Notes: generated from the letters alone by a model not told the origin. A DNA stretch of 64,000 bases from an uncultured candidate division WPS-2 bacterium (GCA_937927945.1 CALEYW010000031.1:32660-96659); one strand, 5' to 3'; counted from the stretch's first letter, positions 1-9,438 are shown. Program-made: numbers and translations.

Positions 1-51
1 GCCGACGACAGAAGTCCAGAAGATCCAAGCGATAAGCTCCCGGTCGCGTGC

Positions 52-530
52 CTAGCGGCGCAGGAGCGCGATCACGTAACCGAGGAGCTCGATCCGGAAT
101 ACCAGCTGGGCGCCGATGAAGAGCCCCGCCGTTACATGCAGCGTTGACGAGGTCAGTGCGGCATATGCGACGTCGGATTCTGCCCACAGGGTCACGGCCG
201 TCGACGCTGCTCCCGCAGCGCGAAAGAACCACCGTTCCGGTTTTCTCAACACCGGCTCGGTCAACGCAATCATCGCCTCGAACATGAAGTATCGCAAGCC
301 GAACGAGACAGCAATAACGAAGGGACCTGCAACGGCGTCGAGCGGCCATCCGAGGACCGCATAGCTGACCTGGAAGCCTTCGCCGGCGGCGAAGCCAAAA
401 CGCCACCCCGGAAAACAGACCGAATCGCCCCTTGCCGCGCGCTACGAGCAGAATCCCGATGCCCATCGCCAGCATCTTGAAGAGGATGTCACCATAGGCG
501 GCGAGCTCATCGGGAAACGCGAGCGGTCGT
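52..530 (-). pseudogene. Membrane-protein remnant, frameshifted
   Basis: The last 81 codons form an open frame. The same frame extends upstream without a start to about position 410 and reads as hydrophobic protein. Above about 410 the hydrophobic reading continues in another frame through DELAAYGDILFKMLAMG. This suggests one small multi-spanning membrane protein broken by a single indel near 400-420. Its upstream end overlaps the 3' end of the glycosyltransferase gene. I do not recognise the family. It may be part of the same decayed polysaccharide locus. Confidence 0.4.
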
Positions 531-1067
531 GCGACGAGTCGAACCGAAGCCGTGCGCGGCCAGCTCGCGTCTCCACGCGCGCATGAAATGCGGGCGCTTC
601 GGCTCGAAGAAATAGTACGCCCGCATCGCATCCTCGTAACCTTCGAACGTGAACTCCTCGTCCCGCAATGGGACGAGGACGAACTCGCTGAAGTTGACGC
701 AGTTGTAGCCCGCGGTCTGAACGGTGTCGAGTGCGTCGCGCATCGCGCCGAACCCGGCGGGCGCCTCGAATCGCTCGTCGGCGTCGGCATGGATGATCCA
801 GTCATCCGGCGCACTGGCGGCGATCGCCGCCTTTCGGCTCAGCTGTTCACTCAACGAGAAGACTCCGCGCCAGGGCAGCGTCTCGATCGCACGCAGACCC
901 TTGCCGAGGAACGCCCGCGCCTTGGCGACCGTGTCGTCCGTCGACCCGTGATCGATGAGTACGACATCGATGCCCTCGGCGATGAGGTCGCGAAGGCATC
1001 GCGTGACGTGCTCGGATTCGTTGCGCATGCACACGATCGCCAAGACAGACGGCCGGGCGTTCTTCAT
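507..1067 (-). CDS. Family 2 glycosyltransferase, short or truncated
   Basis: The protein opens with the GT2 nucleotide-binding pattern (LAIVCMRNESEHVTRCL, then VVLIDHGSTDDT) and carries an acidic metal-binding motif ADADERFE near residue 100. These support a GT-A fold enzyme that moves a sugar from a nucleotide donor, probably in surface-polysaccharide synthesis. The ATG at 1067 is preferred over the upstream in-frame start at 1199 because AGGAG lies five bases before it. At 186 residues it is shorter than most GT2 enzymes and ends just after a YYFFEPKRPHFMRAW segment, so the C-terminus has probably been lost. The next genes at 4.7-5.5 kb are also broken polysaccharide genes. Confidence 0.7.
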   Translation of the reverse strand: MKNARPSVLAIVCMRNESEHVTRCLRDLIAEGIDVVLIDHGSTDDTVAKARAFLGKGLRAIETLPWRGVFSLSEQLSRKAAIAASAPDDWIIHADADERFEAPAGFGAMRDALDTVQTAGYNCVNFSEFVLVPLRDEEFTFEGYEDAMRAYYFFEPKRPHFMRAWRRELAAHGFGSTRRTTARVSR

Positions 1068-1283
1068 TGAGCTCCTAGTCGATGGACCGCTCGGTCGGAC
1101 GCGCACCATGCAATGCAACTTTTCGAAGGCGCGCCAAGCCGACGCTTTAAATTGGCTCGCCGGCTTATCCAGCCCTGCGAGCACATCAGCGACCTTCATG
1201 GCTCGCGCTCATTCGCTGGTCTTGCTATGGAGCGGTTTCGCGATGCTCGTTAGCGACCCGGCACTTTGGCGGAGCGCGCGAAC

Positions 1284-2300
1284 TCAGTGCCGCGGGGAAC
1301 GCTGCACGAACGCGTCGGTGAACGTTTCGCCGAAGTCAATCTGCGCATATTTCGGCTGGAGCGCCGCCATCGTTTTCCATTCGTCGCGCGCACCCGCCGC
1401 CGGCATGATGCCGTCCGCATCGAACATGTTCTTTTCTTCGGCGAGGAGACGCACGTACGCCGTCGGATCTTTCGCGGGAGGCAGTGCGGCGGCGATCGCC
1501 TCGGCATCGTGCGACCGGATGAACGTGAGTGCCCGCAACTGCGCATTCACGAGGTGCTGGACGATCTCGGGATGCGCGCTAACGTAGGTCTTTGGTAGGT
1601 AGAGCGTCGTCGACGGATACAACTCGCCGAGTGCGCGCCGCGTGCCATCGGCCGACGAGAGATCGGCCATCACGAACGCCGCGCCCGACGCTACGTAGCG
1701 GGCCGCGTCGGCGGTCGAAGCGACGATCGCATCCGCATCACCGCTCTGCAGGGCGTGCTCCATCTGGCTGCGGGTGGTCAGCGCGAGTGCCGTGTAGTCG
1801 TGCAACGTCAAGCCACCGCGGGCCACCAGCCAGTTCGCCGTCGTGGTCTTACCGGAGTTCCTACCACCGGTGTAGACGCACAGGCCTTTGAGATCGGCAA
1901 GCGTATGCACACGATCGTGTAAGCGCGACGCGACGAGCAGCTTGACGCCCGGCGCTACGCCCATCGCGACGACCGCTTGCGTAACGAGATGATCGTCGGC
2001 CTGCGACATGAACGTGTGGTGGAAATACGCCACCGCGCCGTCGGCGCGACCGTCCTTCAGAAGCTCGCCGGGCGTCGGCGAGGCGGGGCTGTCGACCAAT
2101 GTGACGATGAGTCCCTCATCGACGAAATATCCGAGGCGTTCAGCGACGAGGACCGGCAAATTGCGCGGTTGGCCAATCCCGTCGACGGCGAGCACCACGC
2201 GCGGCGCTTGCGCCGCCGACGTCGGGGAAACGGCGCTGAGCGCGCAGAGTGCGCAAAGCACGGCCGTGATCCGCCTTATCGCCGGGATGTCAATCATCAT
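1284..2300 (-). CDS. NMT1/SsuA-like ABC substrate-binding protein
   Basis: A 338-residue exported protein. An N-terminal hydrophobic signal ending near TSAAQA is followed by a periplasmic-binding fold. The start VVLAVDGIGQPRNLPVLVAERLGYF and the later LADLKGLCVYTGGRNSGKTT match the NrtA/SsuA/ThiY (NMT1) type that binds small anions, sulfonates or pyrimidines. No permease or ATPase lies next to it, so it is either an orphan receptor or works with a distant transporter. It follows the PepSY gene by 16 bases in the same orientation. The start is one of two adjacent ATGs at 2300/2297, with GAGGA upstream. The substrate is unknown. Confidence 0.75.
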   Translation of the reverse strand: MMIDIPAIRRITAVLCALCALSAVSPTSAAQAPRVVLAVDGIGQPRNLPVLVAERLGYFVDEGLIVTLVDSPASPTPGELLKDGRADGAVAYFHHTFMSQADDHLVTQAVVAMGVAPGVKLLVASRLHDRVHTLADLKGLCVYTGGRNSGKTTTANWLVARGGLTLHDYTALALTTRSQMEHALQSGDADAIVASTADAARYVASGAAFVMADLSSADGTRRALGELYPSTTLYLPKTYVSAHPEIVQHLVNAQLRALTFIRSHDAEAIAAALPPAKDPTAYVRLLAEEKNMFDADGIMPAAGARDEWKTMAALQPKYAQIDFGETFTDAFVQRSPRH

Positions 2301-2316
2301 CGTTGTCCTCGTCTTA

Positions 2317-3465
2317 CTAACGTGCCGTCGTCGACGACGGCGCGGGAGCGCTTGTGGGAACGGCACGCCCCGCGGTTGCAAGCTTCGTGTTACGCCGCAA
2401 CACGCGACCGACGAAGCTCTGAATGCCGGTCACACCGAGCACCAGCGCGCCGAGCGCGCCGATGAAGAGACAGAGCTCGCCCGCGATCCCGCCGATTTTG
2501 CCGGTGTGCAGGGACAGCCCGAAATAGTAGATCTCCGCCCCGATGCTGCTCTCGCGGTACGGGGTGAACTTCAATACTTTTCCGGAATACGCATCGAGAT
2601 CCAGATACGTCCGCGCGTTCCCGTGAGGAGCGTCAGCGGCGATGATGAAGATCTCCAGCGGATCGGTCGGAGCGTGACGCGTCAGCGGGATGAGCACTTC
2701 GCGGGGCTCGGGCGACAGGCGCGTCACGATGTTCCACACCTTGTCGAGCGCGAGCGGCTTCGGCGAAGCACCATCCGGCGGAACCGACGCGAGCGGCGCA
2801 ACGCTTTCCGGCGCGCCGATGCGCATCATCGCCGACATCACGCCGGGAAACGCATTCGGTAGCCCCGTGAGCGCGCTGGCCATCAGGAATATCACGACCC
2901 ACGCGCCCGTGGTGCGATGCAGCACGAGCGTAAACGCAGGCCCTTTCAGGCGCCGGTCCATGACGAACCCGCGGCCGAAACGGCGCATGTTGCGCGGCCA
3001 CCACAGAAATACGCCGCCCAAGCCCAAGATCAGCACCACGCTGAGCGCGCCAACACCCATCAACGTGCCGCCCGACGGCAACCATTGACCTCGGTGGATG
3101 AATTCGAGGGAGCCGAAGATCCCGGCGTAGCGGTTTTGGGCGCCGGTCACCAAACCCGTGCAACGATCGACGAACACCGTATCGGTGTGGGTGAAGCGTA
3201 CGGCGGAGGGACCGTCACCGGCCGGAAACACGCGAATGTAGACGAGCTTGCTCTTCGGTAACGCGACTTTCGCCGAGCGCACCAAACGCTGGAGCGGCAA
3301 CGGATGCGCGCACGGTGACGCCTTGAAGAGCTGCGGATAGACCTGCGGGTCGAGTTGATTGCGAAACGCCATTCCGGCGCCTGTGAACGCCGAGACCATG
3401 ACGACGAGGCCGAGCGTGAGTCCGAACCAGCGGTGTACGCGCAGAAACCCCGGACGGAGCTTCAC
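2317..3465 (-). CDS. PepSY-associated TM protein
   Basis: A 382-residue membrane protein with the PepSY_TM layout: N-terminal helix (LRVHRWFGLTLGLVVMVSAFTGAG), a periplasmic PepSY-like stretch, a second pair of helices (LSVVLILGLGGVFLWWPRNMR) and helices near 210 and 340. HRWFG, FIHRGQW and LHTGKIGG are typical histidine-containing signatures. Relatives sit with siderophore receptors or act as flavin or ferric reductases, so a role in metal or electron handling is possible. The GTG start overlaps the stop of the upstream gene (GTGA). That rules out the much longer apparent reading frame upstream. Confidence 0.8.
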   Translation of the reverse strand: MKLRPGFLRVHRWFGLTLGLVVMVSAFTGAGMAFRNQLDPQVYPQLFKASPCAHPLPLQRLVRSAKVALPKSKLVYIRVFPAGDGPSAVRFTHTDTVFVDRCTGLVTGAQNRYAGIFGSLEFIHRGQWLPSGGTLMGVGALSVVLILGLGGVFLWWPRNMRRFGRGFVMDRRLKGPAFTLVLHRTTGAWVVIFLMASALTGLPNAFPGVMSAMMRIGAPESVAPLASVPPDGASPKPLALDKVWNIVTRLSPEPREVLIPLTRHAPTDPLEIFIIAADAPHGNARTYLDLDAYSGKVLKFTPYRESSIGAEIYYFGLSLHTGKIGGIAGELCLFIGALGALVLGVTGIQSFVGRVLRRNTKLATAGRAVPTSAPAPSSTTAR

Positions 3466-4244
3466 GGTGCCGCCTCGGCCCCCGCGAGCTGATCGGCGAC
3501 GCCGAGAACCTGCTCGGTACGAACCGCCGTCTTGCTGTCGCTCGCGGCCTTCCACTGCGGATTTTCCGCCAGACGCCGACGCACGAGCGCCGTCGTTTCG
3601 TCGCGCCGTTCGAGTGCGGCATCGGAACGGTAGCGCAACAGAATCAGCGATGCCCATGGGCGGCCGGCAGGATAGCGGCTCATCTGGATTTCGTAACTGT
3701 CCAACACGCCTTCCGCGATCCAACCGTCGAACTGCGGCGCGACGTACGTGTCGACGTAGGTGAGATACTGGGCCGACGGGACGACGACTTGGTACGGGAT
3801 CACGAGTGTCGGTGCATCCGTCGCCGCGCCGCGAGTGCCGCCACGGCGCACGCCCTCGGCCGGCGTTTCGACGATGTGCGTCACCAAGTGCAATGCGGCC
3901 GGCGAAAGACCACCGGGCGATGTCCGCTCGAGCGCGGCCCAGCGCGAAACCGCCGCACCGTCGGAGAAGGTGAGCACTTCCAATCCGTCCCACCGGTTCG
4001 TATCCGGATAGCGATTGAAGAACAGCTTGTAGCCTTGCAGGAGGCCCTGCCGCCGCAAGCCGTCGAGGCGTTGCGCCTGTTCGCCCGCAAGGAGCGATCG
4101 CAATTGGGGCCGGTCGGCCGGTGCGGCGGAAAACTCTACGACGAGCGTGCTCTGCGGGGTAGCTGCCGCGGCAAGCCGCGACAGCGCTGGGCTTGCTACG
4201 AGCAACGAAACGAGACCGGCGAAGAAAATTTCTTTGAGACGCAC
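3462..4244 (-). CDS. Exported protein with two similar halves
   Basis: A 260-residue protein with a signal peptide (MRLKEIFFAGLVSLLVASPALS, then an Ala-rich cleavage region). After it come two similar blocks: FFNRYPDTNRWDGLEVLTF near residue 75 and MSRYPAGRPWASLILLRYR near residue 190. This suggests an internal duplication of an alpha+beta domain, perhaps like the dimeric ferredoxin-like stress domains. It starts with GTG behind GAGGG and is the first gene of a three-gene operon with the PepSY protein and the binding protein. I do not recognise a named family. Confidence 0.65.
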   Translation of the reverse strand: MRLKEIFFAGLVSLLVASPALSRLAAAATPQSTLVVEFSAAPADRPQLRSLLAGEQAQRLDGLRRQGLLQGYKLFFNRYPDTNRWDGLEVLTFSDGAAVSRWAALERTSPGGLSPAALHLVTHIVETPAEGVRRGGTRGAATDAPTLVIPYQVVVPSAQYLTYVDTYVAPQFDGWIAEGVLDSYEIQMSRYPAGRPWASLILLRYRSDAALERRDETTALVRRRLAENPQWKAASDSKTAVRTEQVLGVADQLAGAEAAP

Positions 4245-4472
4245 CCTGCCCTCCGAGCAAGTTTCGTCGACTATAGCGTCCGCAAGCTTTCACGAAGCTT
4301 TCAGCGTGCCTACGAATCTGCGGCTCGCGACCTCGCCGCGGCGGGGAGGTGCGTGTAAACGGAACCGTCAGAACGTGACCGGGCTTCTTCCGTTCTTTCA
4401 CAGCGACGCTATTTCATCGGAACGTCGCTGATCGGCGCCGGCGCGATGCTGCGTGAATCGCGCTTTAGGCGC

Positions 4473-4516
4473 TTCACCTTGAATCTGCCGTTGGAACCGA
4501 ATTTCACATTGAATCG
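4473..4516. repeat. IS-end-like repeat, two units
   Basis: Two iterations, TTCACCTTGAATC and ATTTCACATTGAATCG, of a motif that recurs at 32.5, 35.3, 44.9-45.0, 46.7, 55.5 and 58.6 kb. Iterated 15-25 bp blocks of this kind are typical of IS21-family ends. Confidence 0.6.
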
Positions 4517-4746
4517 GCTTCATTTTTAGGCATCCCCGGGCGTGCCCGGCGGTCGAGCAAACTAAGGCCGGTTCGACCGCTTATGCAGCCGTACGGCGGC
4601 GGCGTCAGTCCCCCCGCGGGCAGGACTCTACGTCCGGCGAGCACCAGGCGCGAGGGCGCGGTTCGTCGCAATGAAGCTGACCCCGGCCCTTTGGTACGGC
4701 GGGACGCTTCGGGCTCGCTCGAGAGTGGACTGATATCTCGAAGACG

Positions 4747-4975
4747 GCGTGCGTCATACCTTGGACAAACTTCGTCGTGAGGCCGGACGGGAGTGCCCCC
4801 TTCTGTTGCGACGTGCTGCCGAACTTTGAAGGTGAACGGCCGCCCGGGTAACCTTTCCCGCGACTCGCTCGACGATCTTTGGAACGCCGAAGAGCTCGTG
4901 CGGGTCCGCTCCGCGATGGCGCGGGGCGAGAAGCCCGCGAACTGCAACGCGTGCTGGAAGCACGAAGCCAAAGGC
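4747..4975 (+). pseudogene. Radical-SAM (SPASM/twitch) C-terminal fragment
   Basis: The translation shows a CC pair, then NLSRDSLDDLWNAEELVRVR, then SAMARGEKPANCNACWKHE. This is the iron-sulfur SPASM/twitch pattern at the C-terminus of radical-SAM enzymes (C-C ... W ... C..CW..E). Upstream, a second frame reads WTNFVVRPDGSAPFCCDV, so a one-base shift near 4845 probably splits the domain. The catalytic CxxxCxxC half is absent. The fragment runs directly into a WbsX piece in another frame at about 4976, a deletion junction between two former polysaccharide genes. Confidence 0.6.
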
Positions 4976-4978
4976 GGC

Positions 4979-5471
4979 GTACTTCCTCGACCGCCGTTAC
5001 CTGCGCGTCCGCGGCGCGCCGGTGCTCCTCGTGTACCGGCCGGGGGCGATGCCCGAACCGCACGCGACGATCGCGCGCTGGCGTCACGCAGCGCGCAAAG
5101 CGGGCTTGCCCGACCTGCATGTCGTCGCCGCGCTGACGTTCGGTTTGACGGACCCGCGGCCGATCGGCTTCGACGTGGAGCGGCAGGCGGCGCTTGCGCC
5201 GCGACCCTTCCGCGTGTACCGCACGGCGATGGCGGGGTGGGACAACACCGCGCGGCTCGGAGGGCGCGGGACCGTGTTCCATGGAGCGACGCCGCAATCG
5301 TACGAGGCGTGGCTCCGTTCGCTGGTGACGACGGCGCGGCTCGGACACACCGACCACCGGCTCGTCTTCGTCAACGCGTGGAACGAGTGAGCCGAAGGCG
5401 CGCACCTCGAGCCGGATCGCCGGTTCGGCACGGGCTATCTCGAAGCGACGCAGCGCGCCCTGGTGCGCTGA
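4979..5471 (+). pseudogene. WbsX-type glycosyl protein, 5'-truncated, internal stop
   Basis: The reading AYFLDRRYLRVRGAPVLLVYRP onward matches the C-terminal half of WbsX/Glyco_tran_WbsX proteins found in O-antigen loci. The hallmark NAWNEWAEGAHLEPD is interrupted: the expected Trp codon is TGA at 5388-5390. The frame then continues as AEGAHLEPDRRFGTGYLEA to a normal stop at 5469-5471. A G-to-A change of TGG explains this. With the missing N-terminal half it marks a dead gene. Confidence 0.7.
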
Positions 5472-5504
5472 GGCGGGGACCGATGCAGCGCTTGAGTATG
5501 TCGG

Positions 5505-6101
5505 CTATGTGCTCTGTACCGATTTGACAGAGAGGGGTGTCCGCGTGTAATCGGTGCTCCAATTCGTTTCCCACGTTCGACCGCTATCTGCGGAGAATGC
5601 TTGATCAAAATGAGGGTGATCGCCGCTCAATCGCGTCCATTTGTAACGTACGATGATCGGCTTGCCCGCGAACGTGTCCTCAGCGAAAAACTCGCCTACG
5701 CCATTTGCATCGAAGTGGCCCACCTGCGGCGGCATCGCCAAACCTCGTTTCTTGGTTCCCCAGTAGAGCGACCACTGGTGCGATGTTGTGCTGTAGAGGC
5801 GAAGGGTCATTCCACCGATGTACTCGTGCGGACAGCGTAGGTCGCCGTCTTCGATATTTGCGCCACCGTTCCAGAATTGGCGAACAACCGAAGTACCCTC
5901 ACATCCGTACCAATCGTGACTCTTGGTCAGCGGATGCCGAAGGCGCTTGTACCTGGTGCGCCACGTCCCTATGAGAAAATCAAAGTCTTTGTGTCCATCA
6001 CGCGTAGTTGTGGTTGCAGTGGTCACGGCAAGCGTGGGCGCCCAGGAGGGCAGACAAATTAAGAGAGCGGCCGCGACGAATATCGTGATAGCAGTCCTCA
6101 C
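5505..6101 (-). CDS. Exported DUF1579-like protein
   Basis: About 198 residues: a signal-like hydrophobic segment (ITIFVAAALLICLPSW) followed by a beta-rich domain that begins KDFDFLIGTWRTRYKR. A [DF]-F-x-G-x-W motif near the start is typical of DUF1579 and other lipocalin-like small-ligand proteins. The GTG at 6101 follows GAGG by five bases and is preferred to the more distant ATG at 6161. It is monocistronic and its ligand is unknown. Confidence 0.6.
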   Translation of the reverse strand: MRTAITIFVAAALLICLPSWAPTLAVTTATTTTRDGHKDFDFLIGTWRTRYKRLRHPLTKSHDWYGCEGTSVVRQFWNGGANIEDGDLRCPHEYIGGMTLRLYSTTSHQWSLYWGTKKRGLAMPPQVGHFDANGVGEFFAEDTFAGKPIIVRYKWTRLSGDHPHFDQAFSADSGRTWETNWSTDYTRTPLSVKSVQST

Positions 6102-6225
6102 CAAGGCCTCGGATCGTCGTGTCGTTAGCAATGCGCCGGCGGACGCCGACGCGCACGTCATCCATTCTACGACGGATTGGGCCTAAAAGTATGGTGCCAT
6201 TACGCTGGCGTGTGAAGGAGCCAAT

Positions 6226-7425
6226 CTACCTCGAGCGGACTCGAAAGCGCTGCTTCGACGTCTTCTCATTGAGACGCGTCAGGATGCGATAGGCGGCCGT
6301 GACCCGTGCCGCGATAGGGTACGACTTGTTCGCGAGCAGAACGATCCCCGTCTTTCGCCGCGGAATGAACGCGACGTACGCGCCGAAACCGCTGGTCGAT
6401 CCCGTCTTGTTTATCACGACGTCGCTTTCGGGGCGCGACGGCGGGTCAATCTTCACAGCCTGGTTCTCTTCGAACATCACTTGGTCGGAATTGCCTTGCA
6501 GCAAACCCGACAACGGGATCGGGTAGCGGTACTGCTCCCAGATCAGGTCCTGCGTCATCATTCCGATCCGGTAGTATCCGGTATGCGTGTTGATGATCGC
6601 CCGGCGCAGCGTATCGTCGAGGTGAACCAGGTTCATGTTGGCATCGATGAAGCGAAGCATGTCGGGCGCCGTCGTCCGGATACCGTACGCTTCTGCCGCG
6701 AGGGGTCCGGGGGACATTCGCCTCGGTTTGCCGGCATCCGTGTAGCCCTGCGCGTAACGCGACAACTGATCTCCGGGGACGACGAAGAACGTGTTGCGTA
6801 GCCCGAGAGGCGCGAACAACTGGCGCTGCATCACCGTGGCGAAACCCGCGTCCATGCTCTTCGCCGCAATGAGACCGAGCAGCATGATGCTGGGGTTGGA
6901 GTAGAGTCGATACGTGCCGGCGGCGTGCGACGGTTTCCATCGCTGGTAGTACTTGATCGCGTCGTCGTCCTTCTGGACGTTGTCCGGAAACTGCAGCGGT
7001 AGACCACCGGCGGTGTGCGTGCCCAAATTGACGAGACGGACGCCGTCGAAGCTCGTGCCGCGCAGGGAGGGGAGGTCCGCACTCACCTCGTCCGACAGCG
7101 AGAGTTTGCCGGTGAGCTGCGCGTAGGATACCAGGCTCACCGTGAAGGTCTTCGTGATCGAACCGATCTCGAACAAGGTGGAAGCGTCGACGTGTTTTCC
7201 GGTCGCCTTCGATGCGACGCCGTAGTCGAAGACGTAGTGGCGTCCCTCAACCGTGACTCCGACCGCCATTCCGGGGATGCCGTACTGCTTCATAACCGGG
7301 CGAACGGCTTGCGTCACGACCGCCTGAACGTCGTCGTTCTGTAAGGCGGCGGCGCCGCCGCCGGTTTGCGAGATGATGTATGCCGCCAGCGACGTAGCGA
7401 AGACGGCCAGGGTAGTCGAGCGCAT
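6226..7425 (-). CDS. Class C beta-lactamase-family serine hydrolase
   Basis: A 399-residue exported serine hydrolase of the AmpC/penicillin-binding fold. All three family motifs are present: S89-I-T-K92 (nucleophile and general base, in FEIGSITKTFT), Y175-S-N177 and K340-T341-G342 (in VINKTGSTSGFG). A signal peptide covers about the first 25 residues. Length and motif spacing fit AmpC-like enzymes, but the family includes esterases and peptidases, so resistance cannot be inferred. A partial copy of this gene lies at 13694-14265. No AmpR-type regulator is adjacent. Confidence 0.85.
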   Translation of the reverse strand: MRSTTLAVFATSLAAYIISQTGGGAAALQNDDVQAVVTQAVRPVMKQYGIPGMAVGVTVEGRHYVFDYGVASKATGKHVDASTLFEIGSITKTFTVSLVSYAQLTGKLSLSDEVSADLPSLRGTSFDGVRLVNLGTHTAGGLPLQFPDNVQKDDDAIKYYQRWKPSHAAGTYRLYSNPSIMLLGLIAAKSMDAGFATVMQRQLFAPLGLRNTFFVVPGDQLSRYAQGYTDAGKPRRMSPGPLAAEAYGIRTTAPDMLRFIDANMNLVHLDDTLRRAIINTHTGYYRIGMMTQDLIWEQYRYPIPLSGLLQGNSDQVMFEENQAVKIDPPSRPESDVVINKTGSTSGFGAYVAFIPRRKTGIVLLANKSYPIAARVTAAYRILTRLNEKTSKQRFRVRSR

Positions 7426-7515
7426 CGCGTTGCCGCTTCGGCTCGATGCGACGCTGGACCCGCCGCCGTATTATTAGCCGGGCACGTCCGGCCGGCCCAG
7501 CCGGACTCACATGCC

Positions 7516-8626
7516 ATGGCCCCGAAAGCCTTCGTTGTGGAACGGTTCGTGTGGCGCGTATTCGTCCCGCTGGTCTTCTCGCTTTGCATCGTCTTGACGA
7601 TCGGAGCCGCATTCGACCGCGATCGAGTGCTGGCGCCGGACGGCCTCACCACCGATGCGCTCTCCGCGCGATCGTGCACGTCCTTACGGGCTATGGAAAC
7701 GAGCTCTTCCTAACGCGAACGTCGCTGAGCCGAGGGGTGACGTTCGTCCTCTTGCTCGGATTCATCAGCGTCGCGTCCATTGCTCTTCAGGCGCGCGGTC
7801 ATCGTCGCGACGGCGCTCGTTCTCGGGAATCTTGCCGAGCTGAATGCTGTAGTTCATCCGCACTTTATAACCGGCACGGAACAGCTGCTGCACAACGTCG
7901 CGCTGTTGCTAGCAGCCCTCGGCTTGGCGTACGCCGTGCTCGTCGACCGCCTTTTCGATATCGGCTTCTTCCTGAACCGGGCCGTGGTTGTCGGGACCGT
8001 CACCGCGCTCTTGCTGCCGGCGTTCGTGGGCGTCGAATGGGCCGCGCAAAAGCTCGCGGAATCCACCGGACGCTTTGAAGGCGTCGCGCTCTAGCTCGCC
8101 TTGACGATCGCGATAGCGCTCTCCGTACGACGCGTGCACGCGTGGGTCGATCGCGTCATCGACGCAGTACTATTCGCTGCGCGGCATCGCGCGGCGAACG
8201 CCGTCCGGCGCTTCGCCGAAGAGGTCGCGGTTTTCCGCGAGCCCAGTGCCCTGGTCAGAGCGCTGCTGGCCACGCTAACGGCGTTCACGCGGGTTGAACG
8301 CTGCGCGGTCCTTCTCGCCGACCGTGACGATGAACTGATCATGGCGGATTCGCGTGGCCTTTCGGTCGCCGCCATTTCGCCGGACGACACCGTTGCTCAC
8401 CCAAGCTGACGTGGCCTTCCCGATGATCGTGCGCGGCCGACTGATCGGGATGCTGCTCTGCACCCTTCCTGAGCGCGCCGAACCGTTGTCCCCGGAGGAG
8501 TTCGACGCGATCGCTTTCCTGATGCGCGAAGCCGGCGCCACGCTCGTCGCAATGGACGCCGCCGACGCGCACTGCCTCCGCGAGGAAGCTCTCGCCCTAC
8601 AGGCGCGGCTCGCGCTGTACACGTGA
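7516..8626 (+). pseudogene. Membrane sensor with GAF domain, broken
   Basis: Pieces of one protein appear in order in several frames. First come N-terminal helices (FVVERFVWRVFVPLVFS), then TSLSRGVTFVLLLGFISVAS in a second frame. Then follow helices leading to YAVLVDRLFDIGFFLNRAVV, the signature of multi-TM sensors related to histidine kinases. An in-frame TAG lies at 8092-8094, then a coil and a GAF-like domain (FTRVERCAVLLADRDDEL). After another shift near 8400 comes VAFPMIVRGRLIGMLL. At least three lesions make it a pseudogene. A second fragment of the same family lies at 20400-21060. Confidence 0.65.
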
Positions 8627-8701
8627 GAGTATCACCCTAGCAAGAACCCGACTTAACTGAAAATGTGAAATTCCGACGCTAGTGCGGACTGCAAGGATTG
8701 C

Positions 8702-9067
8702 TCACGCGCCGTGTTCCCACGGACTCGGCGTTAGCGGAAAGCCACAGAGCTCGCAGTCCGTTTCGCGGTGCGCCGGCAGATTCTGGACTGCTGGCAGCGC
8801 GATCTCCGCCGGCGCGATCTTCGCGAGCGCGAGCTCCTCCTCGAGCGCCGCGACGAGGCGACTGGCTTCCTCGTCGGAGAGCACCCCACGTACGCGCCCA
8901 TACGACGCCGGATAGTACCAGCCGTCGACGAGCCGGCCTAGCCGATCTTCGCCGCGCCGTGCCACCTCAGCGGCGATCTCTCCCGGGGTGAGCCTCGACC
9001 TATTGGCGGGAAGCAGTCCACGCGCGTCCGCGACGTGCAGCGCGCGTAACCAAAGGGCTTCGGGCAT
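8702..9067 (-). CDS. DUF4129-like C-terminal domain protein with CxxC
   Basis: A 121-residue soluble protein whose start LWLRALHVADARGLLPANRSRLTPGEIAAEVARR resembles the DUF4129 domain usually found at the end of transglutaminase/MoxR operons. It ends with a CELC pair that could bind a metal. AAGGTG precedes the ATG at 9067; a GTG at 9076, overlapping the upstream stop, is an alternative start. It is the last gene of the operon running 13183 to 8702. Confidence 0.6.
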   Translation of the reverse strand: MPEALWLRALHVADARGLLPANRSRLTPGEIAAEVARRGEDRLGRLVDGWYYPASYGRVRGVLSDEEASRLVAALEEELALAKIAPAEIALPAVQNLPAHRETDCELCGFPLTPSPWEHGA

Positions 9068-9072
9068 CGCGG

Positions 9073-9438
9073 TCACCTTCGCGCTCCGCGACGACGCCGC
9101 GCATTGTAGCGTACGATGAGAACGGCCGCGAGCCCCAGCACCGCGATCCCGTCGACGGCGAACGCCCACGGCGCGAGCAGCACCCACAGCAGCGGCGGCT
9201 GATCGACATCGGCGCCAGCGCCCGTCGACACCGCACGCGGCTGCGCCGCCGGGGCCGCAATCGGTGTTTCCGCAGTCGTGCGGCGTGCACCGTCGCCGTT
9301 CGCGTCCGGGCGCGGCGCCGTCGCGGACGCGAATGCCAGCAAGAGCGATATTGTTAGCGCCGCGAGCGCGACGGCGGCGAGCAAGAGCCGCGACCAGAGC
9401 TGCGGATTATGCAAGCCAGCAGATGATAGCATGGTCAT
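9073..9438 (-). CDS. Small two-helix membrane protein
   Basis: A 121-residue protein with a hydrophobic helix at about residues 15-38 and a second (PWAFAVDGIAVLGLAAVLIV) near residue 95, separated by an Ala/Pro/Thr-rich linker and closed by an Arg-rich tail. It overlaps the upstream gene by 32 bases. It could be the detached membrane part of a DUF4129 protein, since DUF4129 proteins are usually preceded by a TM helix. No catalytic residues are evident. Confidence 0.55.
   Translation of the reverse strand: MTMLSSAGLHNPQLWSRLLLAAVALAALTISLLLAFASATAPRPDANGDGARRTTAETPIAAPAAQPRAVSTGAGADVDQPPLLWVLLAPWAFAVDGIAVLGLAAVLIVRYNARRRRGARR

Noticed and set aside
2317..4401. A single 694-codon reading frame
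   Set aside because: Its first 300 codons are the antisense-like shadow of the exported-protein gene, Arg-rich and motif-free. The real PepSY gene begins at 3465 by GTGA overlap.
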